Assembly: GCA_963693315.1 (NCBI GenBank)
Contig: OY856186.1
Location: 301,696,174-301,760,173, forward strand
DNA: 64,000 nt
Origin: Diogma glabrata
Taxonomy: Eukaryota > Arthropoda > Insecta > Diptera > Cylindrotomidae
Direction: 5' to 3'
The notes beneath the pieces are model-generated. The model made no database searches. It saw only the letters and a program-made list of their open reading frames with translations, and was not told where the DNA came from. The translations under genes were made by a program, and so were the position numbers. The stretch's first letter is position 1. Each line of letters opens with the position of its first letter. Positions 36,419 through 48,253 of the stretch are shown in pieces.

Positions 36419-36757
36419 AGTCCGCAAAATTGTATTTTAGCGGCCTAGTACTTAAAGTCGTTATGACAACACTTTAGCGGATTCAAAATTTGTTTTCATT
36501 TTATATTATAATTATTTTCAAATTATAATCACAATTGCTTTGATAAGTTTTGTTCAAAAATCAAATTTTTAGGTACGCAAAAATACAAATTAAGCAATAA
36601 ATAGAAAAAAAATCGTAAGAGCTAATACTAAAAAACATTGTATGCAACACGTACGCAAATGGCTTTAGCAGACTCATCTTCATATTACAGACTCGGCTAG
36701 CGCCTCGTCCGGAAACATTACGATTCGTCCGCTAAAACCATATTTTGCGTACTTGTT
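36419..36757. mobile_element. Probable MITE next to the recombinase fragment
   Basis: Inverted termini: agtccgcaaaattgtatttt with agcgg, and ccgctaaaaccatattttgc with gtact. It contains cctagtacttaaag, a word resembling ccctagtactttaaa in the recombinase-exon repeat near 58520. The interior word actcggctagcgcctcg recurs in similar form at 27329-27345. Confidence 0.55.
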
Positions 36758-37029
36758 ACATAAACTACTATTGTCAGAGGCTTCTGCAATGAATTGATTT
36801 AATTTTTAATATGTCAAGGATTTTAATTTTTTTGGAAAAATATGGAGGGGCTGAAATCTCACAGCTCTGAGATATCAAGACTTCGGTCTGGGTTAAGGAT
36901 TTTGATATAGTTTTCGGCAAAAAACTTTTATGAGGACATGGTTTTTAACTCTTTGTACAAGTATTTTTTATCTCTATTTAAAAATTTATTACAAAACTAA
37001 CACGAAACATCAATACGTTGCCGGAAAAT

Positions 37030-37430
37030 TATAATCAAAATTCCAAAAATATTGTTAAATTAAATAAAATCAAACTTTTTCAAAATTCCAAAAATATTCC
37101 AAAAATTAGAATAAAATCAAATATTTAAACTTTTTCTAAATTCCGATAATATTCCAAAATTTCTTAAAATTCAAACTTTTTCCAAAATTCTAAAAATATT
37201 GCAAAAATTATTACAAAATCAAAAATTGAAAATTTTTTCAAAATTCCAAAAATTATAATAAAATTAAAAATTTTTCAAAATTCTAAATATATTCAAAAAA
37301 TTCTTACAAAATCAAAACTTAAAACTTTTGCCGAAATTCTAAAAATATTGCAAAAATTATTACAAAATCAAAAATACAAACTTTTTCAAAATTCCAAAAA
37401 TATTTCAAAAACTATAACAAATTCAAAAAT
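37030..37430. repeat. Degenerate tandem array, unit about 57-65 bp
   Basis: About seven imperfect units built on aaaattccaaaaatatt, caaaaattattacaaaatca and aaactttttc. Absent or reduced to one unit in repeat C copy 2. Confidence 0.7.
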
Positions 37431-37469
37431 GTCCATGTCCAATTTCATTTTCAATTACATTTACGTCAA

Positions 37470-37990
37470 AAAACAGCTACATTTTTTTTTTCCAAAAAAT
37501 TGGCTAAAAAAATAAATGAAATCATTTGTTGACACACTTGACATTATTGTTTTGACTAACTTATAGTGCCATAATTCTCTATAATAATAATAAAATTTCA
37601 TGTCATACAAACTATTAATTTTATTTTATTCTCAAAAAATTGGGTAAAAATAAATAAAAACCTTTCTTTTGACACACTTGACAACATTTTTTGACAAACT
37701 TTTAATGCCATAATTCTCAATAATAATAATAAAATTTCATTTCAAACAAACAATTTTATTTTTTTCCAAAAAATTCGGTAAAAAACTAAATAAAAATCTT
37801 TCTTTTGACACACTTGACAACATTTTTTTGACAAACTTATAATGCCACAATTCTCAATAATAATAATAAAATTTCATTTCAAACAAACAATTAATTTTAT
37901 TTTGTTTCCAAAAAATTGGGTAAAAAAATAAATAAAAATCTTTCTTTTGACACGCTTGACAACATTTTTTTGACAAACTTATAATGCAAT
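37470..37990. repeat. Tandem array, unit about 140 bp, four copies
   Basis: The anchor ttgacacacttgac recurs at about 37529, 37668, 37803 and 37948, with taataataataaaatttcat and ccaaaaaattggg between. Repeat C copy 2 has the same array. Confidence 0.8.
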
Positions 37991-38277
37991 AATCTAGTTT
38001 TTGATCTCACATACCAATCCCTATCATCAAGATTTCTCCAAATTTAATGTTCCTACTCGTAATCACTTAAAATGAACGTTTTTTAAGCCAAAAATATGAA
38101 AATTTGCTATTTTTGACACACATAATGATTTTTTCGACACACTTCCGGTATAGTTATCGAACACAGCGTTCTTTCGGACCTGTCCCTTGAGTATACATAT
38201 TTTTAGAAAAAATTTTGAAATCCCTCCAGCGGTTTTCCCTGCAGCGTAGGTAATGACGGACAGACATACATTTTTTT

Positions 38278-39966
38278 ACTTTACCACAATTTTAAATTGT
38301 GTGAAGTAATGCAATCTATCGTGAAAAAAAAATCTTACATACCCCAAATTTTGTTTTTTCTTTTGTTTTGGACAATCCTCTATCTAAATAGCCAATAAAA
38401 ATGTTTGTGTCTGTCTGTATGTGCGTGGGTGGGTAGGTGGGTGGGTGACCTTTCTGCATATAATCTTGATGAAAATTTGGCAAATGATACAGGTTCACTT
38501 GAAAATGGAAGATCTGGATTCATTTCAAATTTGGACAAAATGGCGAGGGGTCTCCCGAACACCTCTAAGCTTAAATCTTGAATAACTTCTAATCCCGGCT
38601 TATTGAAAACTTAGTATATAAGGTTTTTGTACAGTTTCTAATATTTCTGCATACAAACTTCCGGTTTGTCACTTCCGGCTAAAAAGTTTGTTTTTCAAGG
38701 GTTTATTCCCTACTGTGGCCTACAATTACCGATCGATTTTCATGAAACGTTGGTAAAAGCTTTCAAGTATCATTAGAAAGATTTTATCAGCTTTTGGAGT
38801 ATATTAGATAAAGGGTTGGGGGGTCCACCATACAACAGGTGGTTTTTACCCAATGTTTTTTATGTTTGTTGGAAGCATAAAACATTCGTTCGTGAATGAA
38901 TTTTTATGACACTTTGGAAAAAGATGCAAATATGTATGACAAGGAACTGATTAGTTTTTGAGCGATAGTGACCAAAGTGGTGTGGGGTCCCCGGAGCACT
39001 TGTTTTTTCGAAAGCTCAATAACATCTGTACCTGATAATCAAATTGAATGAAACTTGGTACATCAGCATATAGTATGGTTCACAACAGTTCTGCATCCCA
39101 ACTTCCGGTATTTCACTTCCGGTAAAATTTTTTTTTGTAATTTTTTGCAGTTTTTTCAGTGTCTTTATGCACACTACAGCCTACAATAATGAAGTGATTA
39201 TGATGAAACTTATGGAAAAGGTTTCAATTAATGTGAGAAGATAACTATCATGTTTTGGTACACATTGATCAAAGTGGCGGGGGGTCTACCATATAAATGC
39301 TAACTTTTCACACTTTGTTTTTAAAGTTTGTTGGGAGCATACAGACTTCATTCATTAATCAATTTTAATGACAATTAGAAAAAAGATGGAGACTTAAATA
39401 ACAAAGAACTGATTAGTTTTTGGACAATATTGGACTAAATGGTGGTAGGCCTCCCAAACACCTGTTTATTGTGTCACAATTTTTTCAATGTTTGTTGGGA
39501 GCACATAGCATTCATTCGTGAATGAATTTTGAAGAAACTTTGGAAAAAGATGCAACTATGTATGGCAAGGAACTGATTAGTTTTTGAGCGATAGTGAACA
39601 AAGTAGTGAGGGCTGTCCCATATGCTTGTTTTTTTGAAAGCTCAATAACATATGTACCTGATAATCGAATTAGATGAAACTCGATACATAATTATTTAGT
39701 ACAGTTCACAACAGTTGTGTATCCTTACTTCCTGTTTGCCATTTTCGGTTAAAATTTTTTTTTACTTTTTCTCGTACAACAGAATTTATGTTTGATGGGA
39801 TACTACTGCTTTTTTAATGTTTTTATAATTAGAACTACGCGAAACCTATAACACTGGCTAGCTTTTAAATAAAGTATTTGATGGATATTAGCTCATTATA
39901 TATCCAGAACACTATGTTTCCAGAGCTGTGGTAAAGTCAGCCTATATATCAGCGTCGCAATATTTT
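38278..39966. mobile_element. Repeat B copy 3, full length (about 1.7 kb)
   Basis: Complete, non-coding element nested in repeat C: a palindromic start (accacaattttaaattgtgt), several degenerate internal units each opening with a cttccggtttgtcacttccg-like box (38660, 39100, 39730), and the end cagcgtcgcaatattt. Its boundaries follow from comparing repeat C copy 1 with the uninterrupted copy 2. No open frame of note is present, so it is non-autonomous; its class is not determined. Confidence 0.75.
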
Positions 39967-40080
39967 TTTTTTTTGCTTTTTTAGAATCAGTAGGTCCTAA
40001 AACGTCGAGAAATGCCAAAAAAAGTGGGGTCAAGAATGAGCTCATGAATGAAATACTTAGGTCTTTCAGACCGAAGTAAT

Positions 40081-40345
40081 TCATATTCTATTTTTTTATG
40101 GTTGCTTTATTTTAAAAACTATGTAAAATGATATGAAGATTATTATAGTTGCTATGTAACTACAATTTGTTATTCTTTTTATACTAGTGAAAATGAACCC
40201 ATTTTCACAGGAGATTAAGCGTGATGAAAATAGACTTTTCATATGCTATCATATAAAAAATTGTATTTCCTACGCGAGATAAAAACATTTAACGTTCGTG
40301 AAATTTCTCTACAAATTTTCACTCACAAAAATGCTGTGTTATGTC
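40081..40345. repeat. Repeat A, rearranged copy
   Basis: First half (ttatggttgctttattttaa to acaatttgttattcttttta) is inverted relative to the 2740 copy. The second half (cgcgagataaaaacattt) is direct. It directly abuts the end of repeat C. Confidence 0.5.
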
Positions 40346-40592
40346 ATTTTTGTTCGAATCATGAACAAATTAAACGTGCAATAGATATCTATTTGTCAAA
40401 ATATTTGCGTTCCTTGTCAATAGTAAGTAATTCAACGTTATGAGTTTTTGTCAACAATGGAATAAAAGAACAAAATTTTAAAACGTTTGTTAGCTTATTT
40501 ATGTTACTTATCAGTTGTTATCTTCTTGAAAAATACTTCAAATTGATTTATAAGAATTGACAAACAAAGAGATTAGAAACTATCACTGAGCG

Positions 40593-40989
40593 CATTGTAA
40601 AAGCCCGATTACCCGACATTCAATTAACCGAATATTCAGTTAACCGGAATTTAAGATTTTTGAATTGTTTCCTCTTTCACAAGAAAACATTTTTTTTTTG
40701 GTTGGCAATTACAAGAAAAATTTTCAAATATTCTTATTATTTACTTGTTTTTGTATTTGTATAAAATATTATTTGCAATCAATGTTATGAACAACTTGAA
40801 ATACACATACAAAAATAGGTTTCTAGTATTTTTTTTGAAAATATATTGACGAGAATCCTACTAAAATATTTATATGGAGAATAACATGAAATCGTCCTAA
40901 TATTTCATTTAAATTCAATTATCCAGAATTTTCGATTATCCGGCATGCTTCAACCCCCGAGCATTCCGGATATTTGGGCTTTTACTGTA
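40593..40989. mobile_element. Pogo/Tigger-like MITE
   Basis: tgtaaaagcccgattacccg and cggatatttgggcttttact form inverted ends. Inner motifs attaaccgaatattcagtta, attatccggcatgc and gagcattccgg are typical of pogo/Tigger miniature elements with a TA target (here ta follows the right end). The assignment is from remembered end motifs. Confidence 0.55.
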
Positions 40990-41154
40990 TAACAATAAAC
41001 GAAATCGATTTTCACATTCTAAAAGTGTAAGCATTTTTTTGCAGGCAGCAGTAAATTCCGTTACTCTCTTTATCTCTTTGACAGATTAACACATATGTTT
41101 TGATATGTTTTGTTGTATTTGTCTTTAAATTTACCATACAAATTAAATAAGCAC

Positions 41155-41235
41155 CAGCCCAGCCGAGTGGGTTAAATGATTAACCATAAACTCTGATCAG
41201 AAGGACGCCGGTTCGATCTCCGACCCGATCTGGAA
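41155..41235 (+). repeat. tRNA-like SINE head or tRNA pseudogene
   Basis: A box agccgagtgggttaaatgat and B box ggttcgatctc sit about 50 nt apart. ctctgatcagaag would form an anticodon-like stem. The acceptor stem does not pair well, so I treat it as tRNA-derived. Confidence 0.55.
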
Positions 41236-41867
41236 TTGAGATAAAACATTTGTTACGGATTTTTCACTTTTCAAAGCAATTTTTCATTATATTCAATTGA
41301 TTACATTCAGTTCTAGTGACTTATAATTCAGCAATTTAATATTTACCAAAAAGAAACAATTTTCAAATTGAAAGAGGACTTATTTTGGCAAAGATAAATC
41401 TAAATTTTTCTTTGCATCTATAAACGTGTTCGAATTGACTGAAACAACTGAAACCACTGAAAAATTGTTGCAATCGTTGTTGTTTTTTGAGTTGTTTCAG
41501 TCAAATCGAACGCACCTTATATTATAATTGATGCTTAACACATATACAGAAATAATAAATCCATTATTGATTTGTATGTTTGAAAAATTCTATGAAATTT
41601 TATAATTTTAATCAATAATAAACTAACATTAATTTTTATTCTTCAATTCTTATAGTTTACAGGTACTATATCATAACGCATAATGATTTTTAGAAAACAT
41701 AAATAAAGTTAAAATTATTGTGGTCAATGGGGATAAGAGCTACACAAATATAAACGATGTCTTATTGTTAAACTAAGGATTTTAATTTTGACATTAAGCT
41801 TTTCAGATAGGAAATTTAATTAGTATATAGTTTTTCTATTAAAATTTGTATTTCTTTGTTTTGTATC

Positions 41868-43020
41868 TTACAATCGTACTTTAGCCATTTTTGTTCCTAT
41901 TGCTTTGAGTCCCGTTACCTTGAATAACGCACCTGCCAACGGTGCTTGTGGTTCATCTCTAGTAGTGGCAGCACTAGTAATAAATAACACATCTAATTTT
42001 GGACAACCAAAAGCTACAGACGTTATTTGGGCGCACGGAAGATTAATTTCTAATTCAATATTACCATTTCTGTTAAAAATTCATAAAATAAGTTAATCAT
42101 GTTTAGAAAAAAAATTGTAAATCACCGTCAAGAACTTTGTCAACTTACACAGGATTAATTTTTAAAACCTTTGAGCCATTCCACAAAGCCACATATAAAA
42201 ATCCTTCAGAGTCAATTGTCATGTCATCAGGTCCAAAATTTGGTTTCACTCCATCTTTTATAAAACTACTAACTTGCCGTTGGTTACCTGTTAATCAACA
42301 TATTCTTTTAAGTTTGTGTAAAGATTTAAAATGCAAATTATATAAACTTTTTTCACTTACAAATATTTCCTGTTTTAGGATCATAATCAAATTCTTTAAC
42401 CTCAAAACTACGCGTATCAATATAATAAAATTTGTTTGTGGTTTCATTCCATGCTAAGCCATTTGAAAGTCCAATTTTATCAATTACTAAAACAAAACCT
42501 TCTTCGATTGTATATCTATAAAATCTGCCTTCAGTAGAGTTAAAAATATCGCCAAATTCTTGTAAACGCATTGTTCCTCCATAAAACCGGCCAAACGGAT
42601 CTGCTTTGCCATCGTTAAATCGGTTATGAACTTTTTCAGGTTCGGTATCGACCTCCCCAATAATTCTTGTTATTTTAGCAATGGCTGCTTTACCATCCCA
42701 TGTTATAACAGCAAGTCTTCGAAGTAATCCAACAGCAAATTCATTTTCATTAGTACCTTCAACTGGTATTATAAACGAAACAACATTTTCTCCATCTAAT
42801 TAAAAAAAATATTAAGTATAAATATATCAATTTTTAATCAAAAACTTGTATGTTCACCAATTCGTGCGGTGTAAGTTTTATTTTCGTTGTAGTCATACCG
42901 ATGTATAGTTCCTCCATAGATGTCAATATAATACAAACTTTGTTTTTCAATATCCCAATGTGGGCCATCGCCAAGATTATTGAAAATTGGAGAAACTTGT
43001 TCCACTTCATACGATGCCAT
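41868..43020 (-). CDS. regucalcin: Regucalcin / SMP-30 / gluconolactonase family protein
   Basis: Four exons on the minus strand: 43020-42846, 42795-42361, 42287-42149 and 42069-41868, totalling 951 nt (316 aa plus TAA). Introns are 50, 73 and 79 bp with donors GTTTTT (weak), GTAAGT and GTAAGT, pyrimidine-rich acceptors and matching phases. Length fits the family (about 300 aa). The family is a cytosolic six-bladed propeller hydrolysing lactones with a bound divalent metal. Metal-site positions: GDGPHW at 17-22 with D18 where the human protein has E18, N119 in RFNDGK, N170 in SNGLAW and D223 in GPDDM. Other family signatures are FIIPVEG, FYGGTM, FYYIDTRSFEV and the end LFITSA to GALFKVTG. Start is the ATG in MASYEVEQV. 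GATA-like TGATAAG and CTTATCA words lie 70-110 bp upstream. A polyadenylation-like AATAAA (complement at about 41634) is downstream. Confidence 0.95.
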
Positions 43021-43639
43021 TTTTACAACTAACTACAATATCACAATACTTGAATACTAATATGTATACAAAAAATTATCTATTCTTGATAAGATCAACA
43101 ATTGAAAAATATTTGTGTAGCTTATCAGTAAATGAGCAATTGAACGTTTAGAGCTTTTATCACCAATGAAATCATTGGATTTTTGTTTGTTAAATATTCG
43201 CAAGCGAAGTTGATGTTTTAACTGTTATCTTCTCAAACATTATAATAATAACTTGATTTATTAATCGACGAACACAGAATAGAAAGTAAAACTAAAAATA
43301 TTACATTTAACAATTTAAATAAAAATCGTACGAGGGTTGACTGTTAAATGTTTGCTGGTAGACTTTAAACAGTAACCTTTTTTGGTCTTATGATTTCTTC
43401 TTTGGTCAAATATTAGTTTGTTTCAAAACGGCTGGTCTGGGATATCTGACCTAATCAAAGAAATGTGTTCCACGAATAAACTTATAGAATTAACTTTATC
43501 TTAACTTAATAAATTGTTGGAAAATATAAATATTTGAAATTGTCAACTCAAGTAAATATTACGGCCGCAATCTTTATGACTGTTAACATCAAAGATTTAA
43601 ATACTGTTAGATTAGATTTTAGATTAGATTAGCAAGTGG
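43021..43639. other. Region upstream of regucalcin, putative promoter
   Basis: Probable 5' flank of the minus-strand regucalcin gene. TGATAAG at 43089-43095 and CTTATCA at 43121-43127 form a GATA-like pair. No other gene and no clear TATA or initiator could be fixed. Confidence 0.35.
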
Positions 43640-45480
43640 TGCTGAACTGTTGTACTGTAACCCAAAAGATCTATTGTACCTCAAAAGTCTACTTCCTGGT
43701 GAGTTCCCAGATAAAACACCTTCTCCAAACCAGTCTTCTTTAGGAACTTCAGGATATGGAGAAAATTAAGTTCATGCAGGTCATGTCCGTCAATATAACT
43801 GGGCTGCAACCCCATGTTTAACCCGCTAAGCATGTTTTCTTAGTAAACGGGAGCCAACGTTGTTTTACTTAGATTGAGTTTTAGACCCACACATGTGAAG
43901 CATCTGTCTACCGGATTAAGTTTTCTCTGTACCACATCACAGAGTGTCTTCTCGACCTTTCCTCTGGCGATAATGTCTATATCATGGCTAAGGCCTTGGT
44001 TACATAAGAATACCAGAATTTCATCCACTACTAGACCGAACATGAGTGATGTTGGTTCCGTCCCGGATGTTGGTTCTGTTGGTCCTGACTGCTTCCTATG
44101 TAGCCAAGGCCGATTTCACAATCATGGGCCTTGGTTTCGATTTGACTACCTTAGTTCACAGTATCTCACAATTCATACATCTTAGATTTGGTGCTGTCAA
44201 CGTTTTTCTCAACAAGCGCCTTCTTGGTCGCTCCATGTGAGGTATTGTCTAAGACACCTTCACTAGCAACTTTCTTTTTATCCATCGCCTTTCCTAATTC
44301 TCTAGTCAATTTAAATAGTGCGATTTTCATGGTTCTGCTGATTATCTTGCAAATATATGACTATTGAATATCTTGCAAGAATATCACTTTTTCCGCTCTT
44401 CATGATTTTGGATTATGTTCAAGTGGCAGTTCTAGTGATCGCCACTGTTGATTTATATGGCTGGAAAGTGTCTATATCCCACTTAATACGGTCCTCCGTG
44501 TAAAATGTGGTAGTCATTTTCCAGATTTCTGGACTTGGTCTTTTAATTTCCTTATAGCTCACGTCTTCTGCGCATGCGCTATTGCCGCCCAGAAACTGAG
44601 TTTTTCGACGAAGAACGACTCTCTGCTGCTCGTCCACTATATGCATACCATCCGATCTTCTCAGCAAAGTTTTAATCTCAGCTTCATTTTTCGCACGATC
44701 CTTTATGCAGACTAGTCGCAACAGGCGTTGTAGAGATATTATCACTGAAGGTTCCGAAGTTTCCTCTGTTACCCCGCCTGATTGCTATATTACAAATGGT
44801 AAGCACCCTAGTATGTTATTCGCATAACACCTTGGTGATTGCCAGGTTTACTTCTGCTGCTTTATGTTCCAGCGCGGTATAGTGTTTAAGTGTCCCTCTA
44901 ACTATTACTATCTATGAATTTTCTTTAAGGTTCCTCTCAAATTGGTCCCACTTTGTGTTCCTAGGGTTCCGAACCGAGGGTAGTTCCTCTTTTGCACTAT
45001 CTCGTTTAAACAAAATCGTTTGATGATCCGACAGGAAGTGTTCATTTGAGACTCTCCAGTTCTTTATGAACTGCCCTACACCTTTTAGGTTTCTGTCTGT
45101 TATTCTCCATGTCTTGTTGTTAGCGTTTGCATCACACACAATGATAGAGACCGCTACTTCTTGTTCCACCACTCCACCAGCCCACTGTATCTCTGCAGAC
45201 GCCAGCTGTACCCCATCTCTTACGAGTCTACCATTGCCACCAATATCTGTTGGCGAATAACCTATTGTGTGATAGTAGTTGTTATGGCCACCAAATTTCT
45301 GGCTACAAAATCTTAAAGACAACAGTTATTAATATTTTTACTAATCATAATGGGCGCTCTAGAGGAGTTTGCATTAGTATACTACCTTTGCAAAGCGAAT
45401 ACGAACCTTCGCCTCCCTGTTTGCAAGGCCTCTCGCTCTATTTTTGTGAATCCCCGTTTCCTGTATCAGTGTGATTCCTA
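43640..45480 (-). pseudogene. R1/LOA-type LINE relic: endonuclease and reverse transcriptase
   Basis: Minus-strand pieces occur in the right order. Endonuclease start LIQETGIHKNRARGL (about 45470-45420) is followed by VCDANANNKTWRITDRNLKG and WRVSNEHFLSDHQTILF (45322-44912). The linker and RT start are at 44745-44419, with FYTEDRIKWDIDTFQPYKS. RT motif C and beyond is at 44043-43840 (HDIDIIARGKVEKTL for YADDIVI..GKF, then VGLKLNLSKTTL). These match R1/LOA-like LINEs (CDANAHHxxWGS, WRVSxEHSxSDHR, FxPxKSPGxDG). Motif C has lost the DD pair, and stops and shifts are frequent. It is dead. It has a higher G+C than the surrounding DNA. Confidence 0.7.
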
Positions 45481-46330
45481 CATGTTTTTTATCAAATACC
45501 CTGACCACCACAGCTAGACACAGCTATTCTGTAGTGGACATTCACTTGGGCCATTTTCTAGCTTCTGCCGTCTCTTTTAGATATTTTCGGAGATTGGCGT
45601 ATCTACTTCTCCAGCTACAAATCACTTCGCCTTGGTTAGAAGCCACCTCAACCTCTCCAACAATTCAACTCCAATAACAATCTCTCCAACAACTATACAC
45701 CTCAAACTCTCCAACAACCTCCTTGGACGATGGTGGTATCTGAGTAACCGTCTTCCAAACTCTGTTAGCCCACATTTCCTCCACCTCTACTGAAGTCGTC
45801 TTTCGAGCCGCATTGACAATAAGCTTTCCAAGCTAGCAGTTAAGGATATATCTTACCACTGATAAGGCTATATTTGACCTGTTATCGATTAGTTAAACCA
45901 GGAGTTGGCTTGTGGCTTCATCCTCACTTCCAAACAACTTTCACTCCATGATACACAATCAGGCGTTTTAGCAGCGCTTGCGATTTTTCACTAGTCTGCC
46001 CAGCACTCTTCGACAAAAAAAGGATCGGATACCATTTCTCATTCTCGTCATAAGTGAATGTTTATCGACTTCCACCTCGGGTAGACCAGACACGAGCCAT
46101 TTTATCGTATACTCGTCGTTACACTCTAGCTACACGTAACCAGATTTAAAGTTAATCGTCCTAAATCCAATCCTGTGATGTGCATATCCTATCGCTAGTT
46201 GGTTCACCAGCCCAACTTCAACTAACCACAGCTCCTTCGCGCTTATCATAGTCTCGGGTTAATCCGTCACCAAAATAGCCACATTTGGGTTCTTAACTGC
46301 ACCCGCATAACTGGTGTGAGACCCGCACCC
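45481..46330 (-). pseudogene. Probable ORF1 remnant of the R1/LOA-type LINE
   Basis: Upstream of the endonuclease relic on the same strand, with the same GC-richer composition. A stretch near 46260-46020 reads LWLVEVGLVNQLAIGYAHHR, later CNDEYTIKWLVSGLPEVEV, plausible for the RNA-binding part of an ORF1 protein. I found no intact CCHC knuckles, so the assignment rests mainly on position. Confidence 0.35.
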
Positions 46331-46853
46331 GCTTGATGTGAGATGGTGTAATGAACCCTAATTCTCACAGTGCAATCAATATCAGAAACATTAAGGAACT
46401 GCGTGCTTTACGAGTTTTAATTCCGACTAGCTTCACTCTTGCGGATTCGAGAATGTATTTCTTCAGTCCAGTACCAATGCAGAATTGCCCTCAAACAACA
46501 GCAACCACAGATTGGATTTTAATAAATAAGGACCATAGCCTTCGACGACCCCAAAAGACGGAGGAACCAAGACTGTCACACATACTAGGTACTTTAATAT
46601 ATATTCATGACATGTTAAACCAAAAATTGAAATATTTTACTCGCCCATTAGTACATGTTTGATCTCACTCTTCAACTTCTCCCTCCCTAGCCGATCATAC
46701 TGAGTAACCTATAGTACTTGTAATAGCAATAGTTTCTTCAATGTACAGGCGATAGTTGAATATTATGATTGTCAAATCAATACCACATTCGTGGTCACTA
46801 TAAATGTAAACTAAACTATAACTATGACTATCACTATAAATGTAAATGTAAAA

Positions 46854-48044
46854 TATGGAGGGGCTGAAATCTCACAGCTCTGAGATATCAAGACTTCGGT
46901 CTGGGTTAAGGATTTGTATATAGTTTTCAGCAAAATACTTTTATGAGGATATGGTTTTTAGTTTTGGGCAGTGATGTATATCAAACATAACTCTTCGTTA
47001 AAGTACAAGTATTTTTTATAAATTCGAAAAATTTCAATTACAAATTCAAAAATTTCCATGTCCAATATCATTCTAAATTACATTTACGTCAAAAAACAGC
47101 AACATTTTTTTTTTCCAAAAAATTGGCTTAAAAATAAATGAAATCATTTTTTGACACACTTGACATTATTTTTTGACAAACTTATAATGCCATCATAATT
47201 CCCTATAATAATAATAAAATATCATGTCATACAAACTATTAATTTTATTTTTTTCTAAAAAAATTGGGTAAAATTGAAAATAAAAATTAAATAAAAACCT
47301 TTGACACACTTGACAACATTTTTTGACAAACTTATAATGCCATAATTCTCAATAATAATAATAAAATTTCATTTCAAACAAACAATTTTATTTTGTTCCA
47401 AAAAATTGGGTAAAAAAATAAATTAAAATCTTTTGACACACTTGACAAAATTTTTTTGACAAACTTATAGTGCCATAATTCTCAATAATAATAATAAAAT
47501 CTTATTTCAAACAAACAATTAATTTTATTTTTTTTCCAAAATATTGGGTAAAAAAATAAATAAAAATCTTTCTTTTGACACACTTGACAACATTTTTTTG
47601 ACAAACTTATAATGCAATAATCTAGTTTTTGATCTCACATACCAATCCCGACCATCAAGATTTTTCCAAATTTAATGTTGTTACTCGTAATCACTTAAAA
47701 TGAACGTTTTTTAAGCCAAAAATATGAAAATATGCTATTTTTGACACACATAATGATTTTTTTGACACACTTCCGGTACAGTTATCAAACACAGCGTCCT
47801 TTTGGACCTGTCCCTTGAGTATACATATTTTTAGAAAAAAAATTTTTTGAAATCCCTCCAGCGGTTTTCCTTGCAGCGTAGGTAATGACGGCCGAACGGA
47901 CGGCCGGCAGACAGACATACATTTTTTTTTTTCTTTTTTAGAATCAGTAGGTCCTAAAACGTCGAGAAATTCCAAAAAAGTGGGGGTAAGAATTTCACTT
48001 TTGGCTCATGAATGTAATACTTAGGTCTTTCAGACCGAAGTAAT
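46854..48044. repeat. Repeat C copy 2, uninterrupted (about 1.19 kb)
   Basis: Same start (tatggaggggctgaaatctc), same 140-bp array (anchors at about 47152, 47301, 47433, 47574), same tail (agaatcagtaggtcctaaaa to tttcagaccgaagtaat) as copy 1. Between array and tail are gaccgaacggacggccggca and cagacagacatacat. No coding capacity. Confidence 0.85.
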
Positions 48045-48125
48045 ATGTTGTTGATCTTTGATTTAAAGGTGGGTGGCTTTACTTTTGTCGAAAGTTCTGA
48101 AAACTATGACAAAAGTAGGTTTTTT

Positions 48126-48253
48126 CTAAATGATTTTACACCCGGGTTTATCTGCTAGTCATTTTCTAAATCTCGCATAGCTATTTTCATAAACTTCTCT
48201 TGATTTAATTAGCAGAAGTTCCACAGTAGCAGCGTTAGCGGACTTTTTTACAT
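48126..48253 (-). pseudogene. Crypton-like tyrosine recombinase, N-terminal exon remnant
   Basis: After an acceptor-like AACTTTTCCAG the minus strand reads VKKSANAATVELLLIKSREV followed by YENSYARFRK, a TGA, then LADKPG. In the insect tyrosine-recombinase-like family I recall, the N-terminus reads DVKesAnkAtxexLPxKSxxxYEkxYxxFxxW, so the TGA sits exactly where a conserved Trp (TGG) is expected. This is a single-base decay of a real exon. No second exon follows; the RTE insertion and repeat C lie on either side. Confidence 0.5.

Larger units (their letters stand above)
36841..40080. repeat. Repeat C copy 1, interrupted by repeat B
   Basis: Starts tatggaggggctgaaatctc and ends ggtctttcagaccgaagtaa. 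The near-terminal words cttcggtctg and cagaccgaag are inverted. Matches 46854-48044 in order. At 38278 the sequence jumps into repeat B and returns at about 39967, so repeat B inserted into it. It contains two tandem arrays (37030-37430 and 37470-37990). Confidence 0.8.

Noticed and set aside
37470..37990. CRISPR-like spaced repeats
   Set aside because: Eukaryotic context; the units are full-length 140-bp tandem repeats with no unique spacers.
41155..41235. Functional tRNA gene
   Set aside because: A and B boxes are present but the acceptor stem and anticodon arm do not pair convincingly.
43874..44240. Plus-strand frames of 64-103 codons
   Set aside because: Antisense to the RT part of the R1/LOA-type relic, where the minus strand carries the recognisable motifs.
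46351..46662. 103-codon plus-strand frame
   Set aside because: No recognisable motif; probably chance in the GC-richer tail of a LINE relic.
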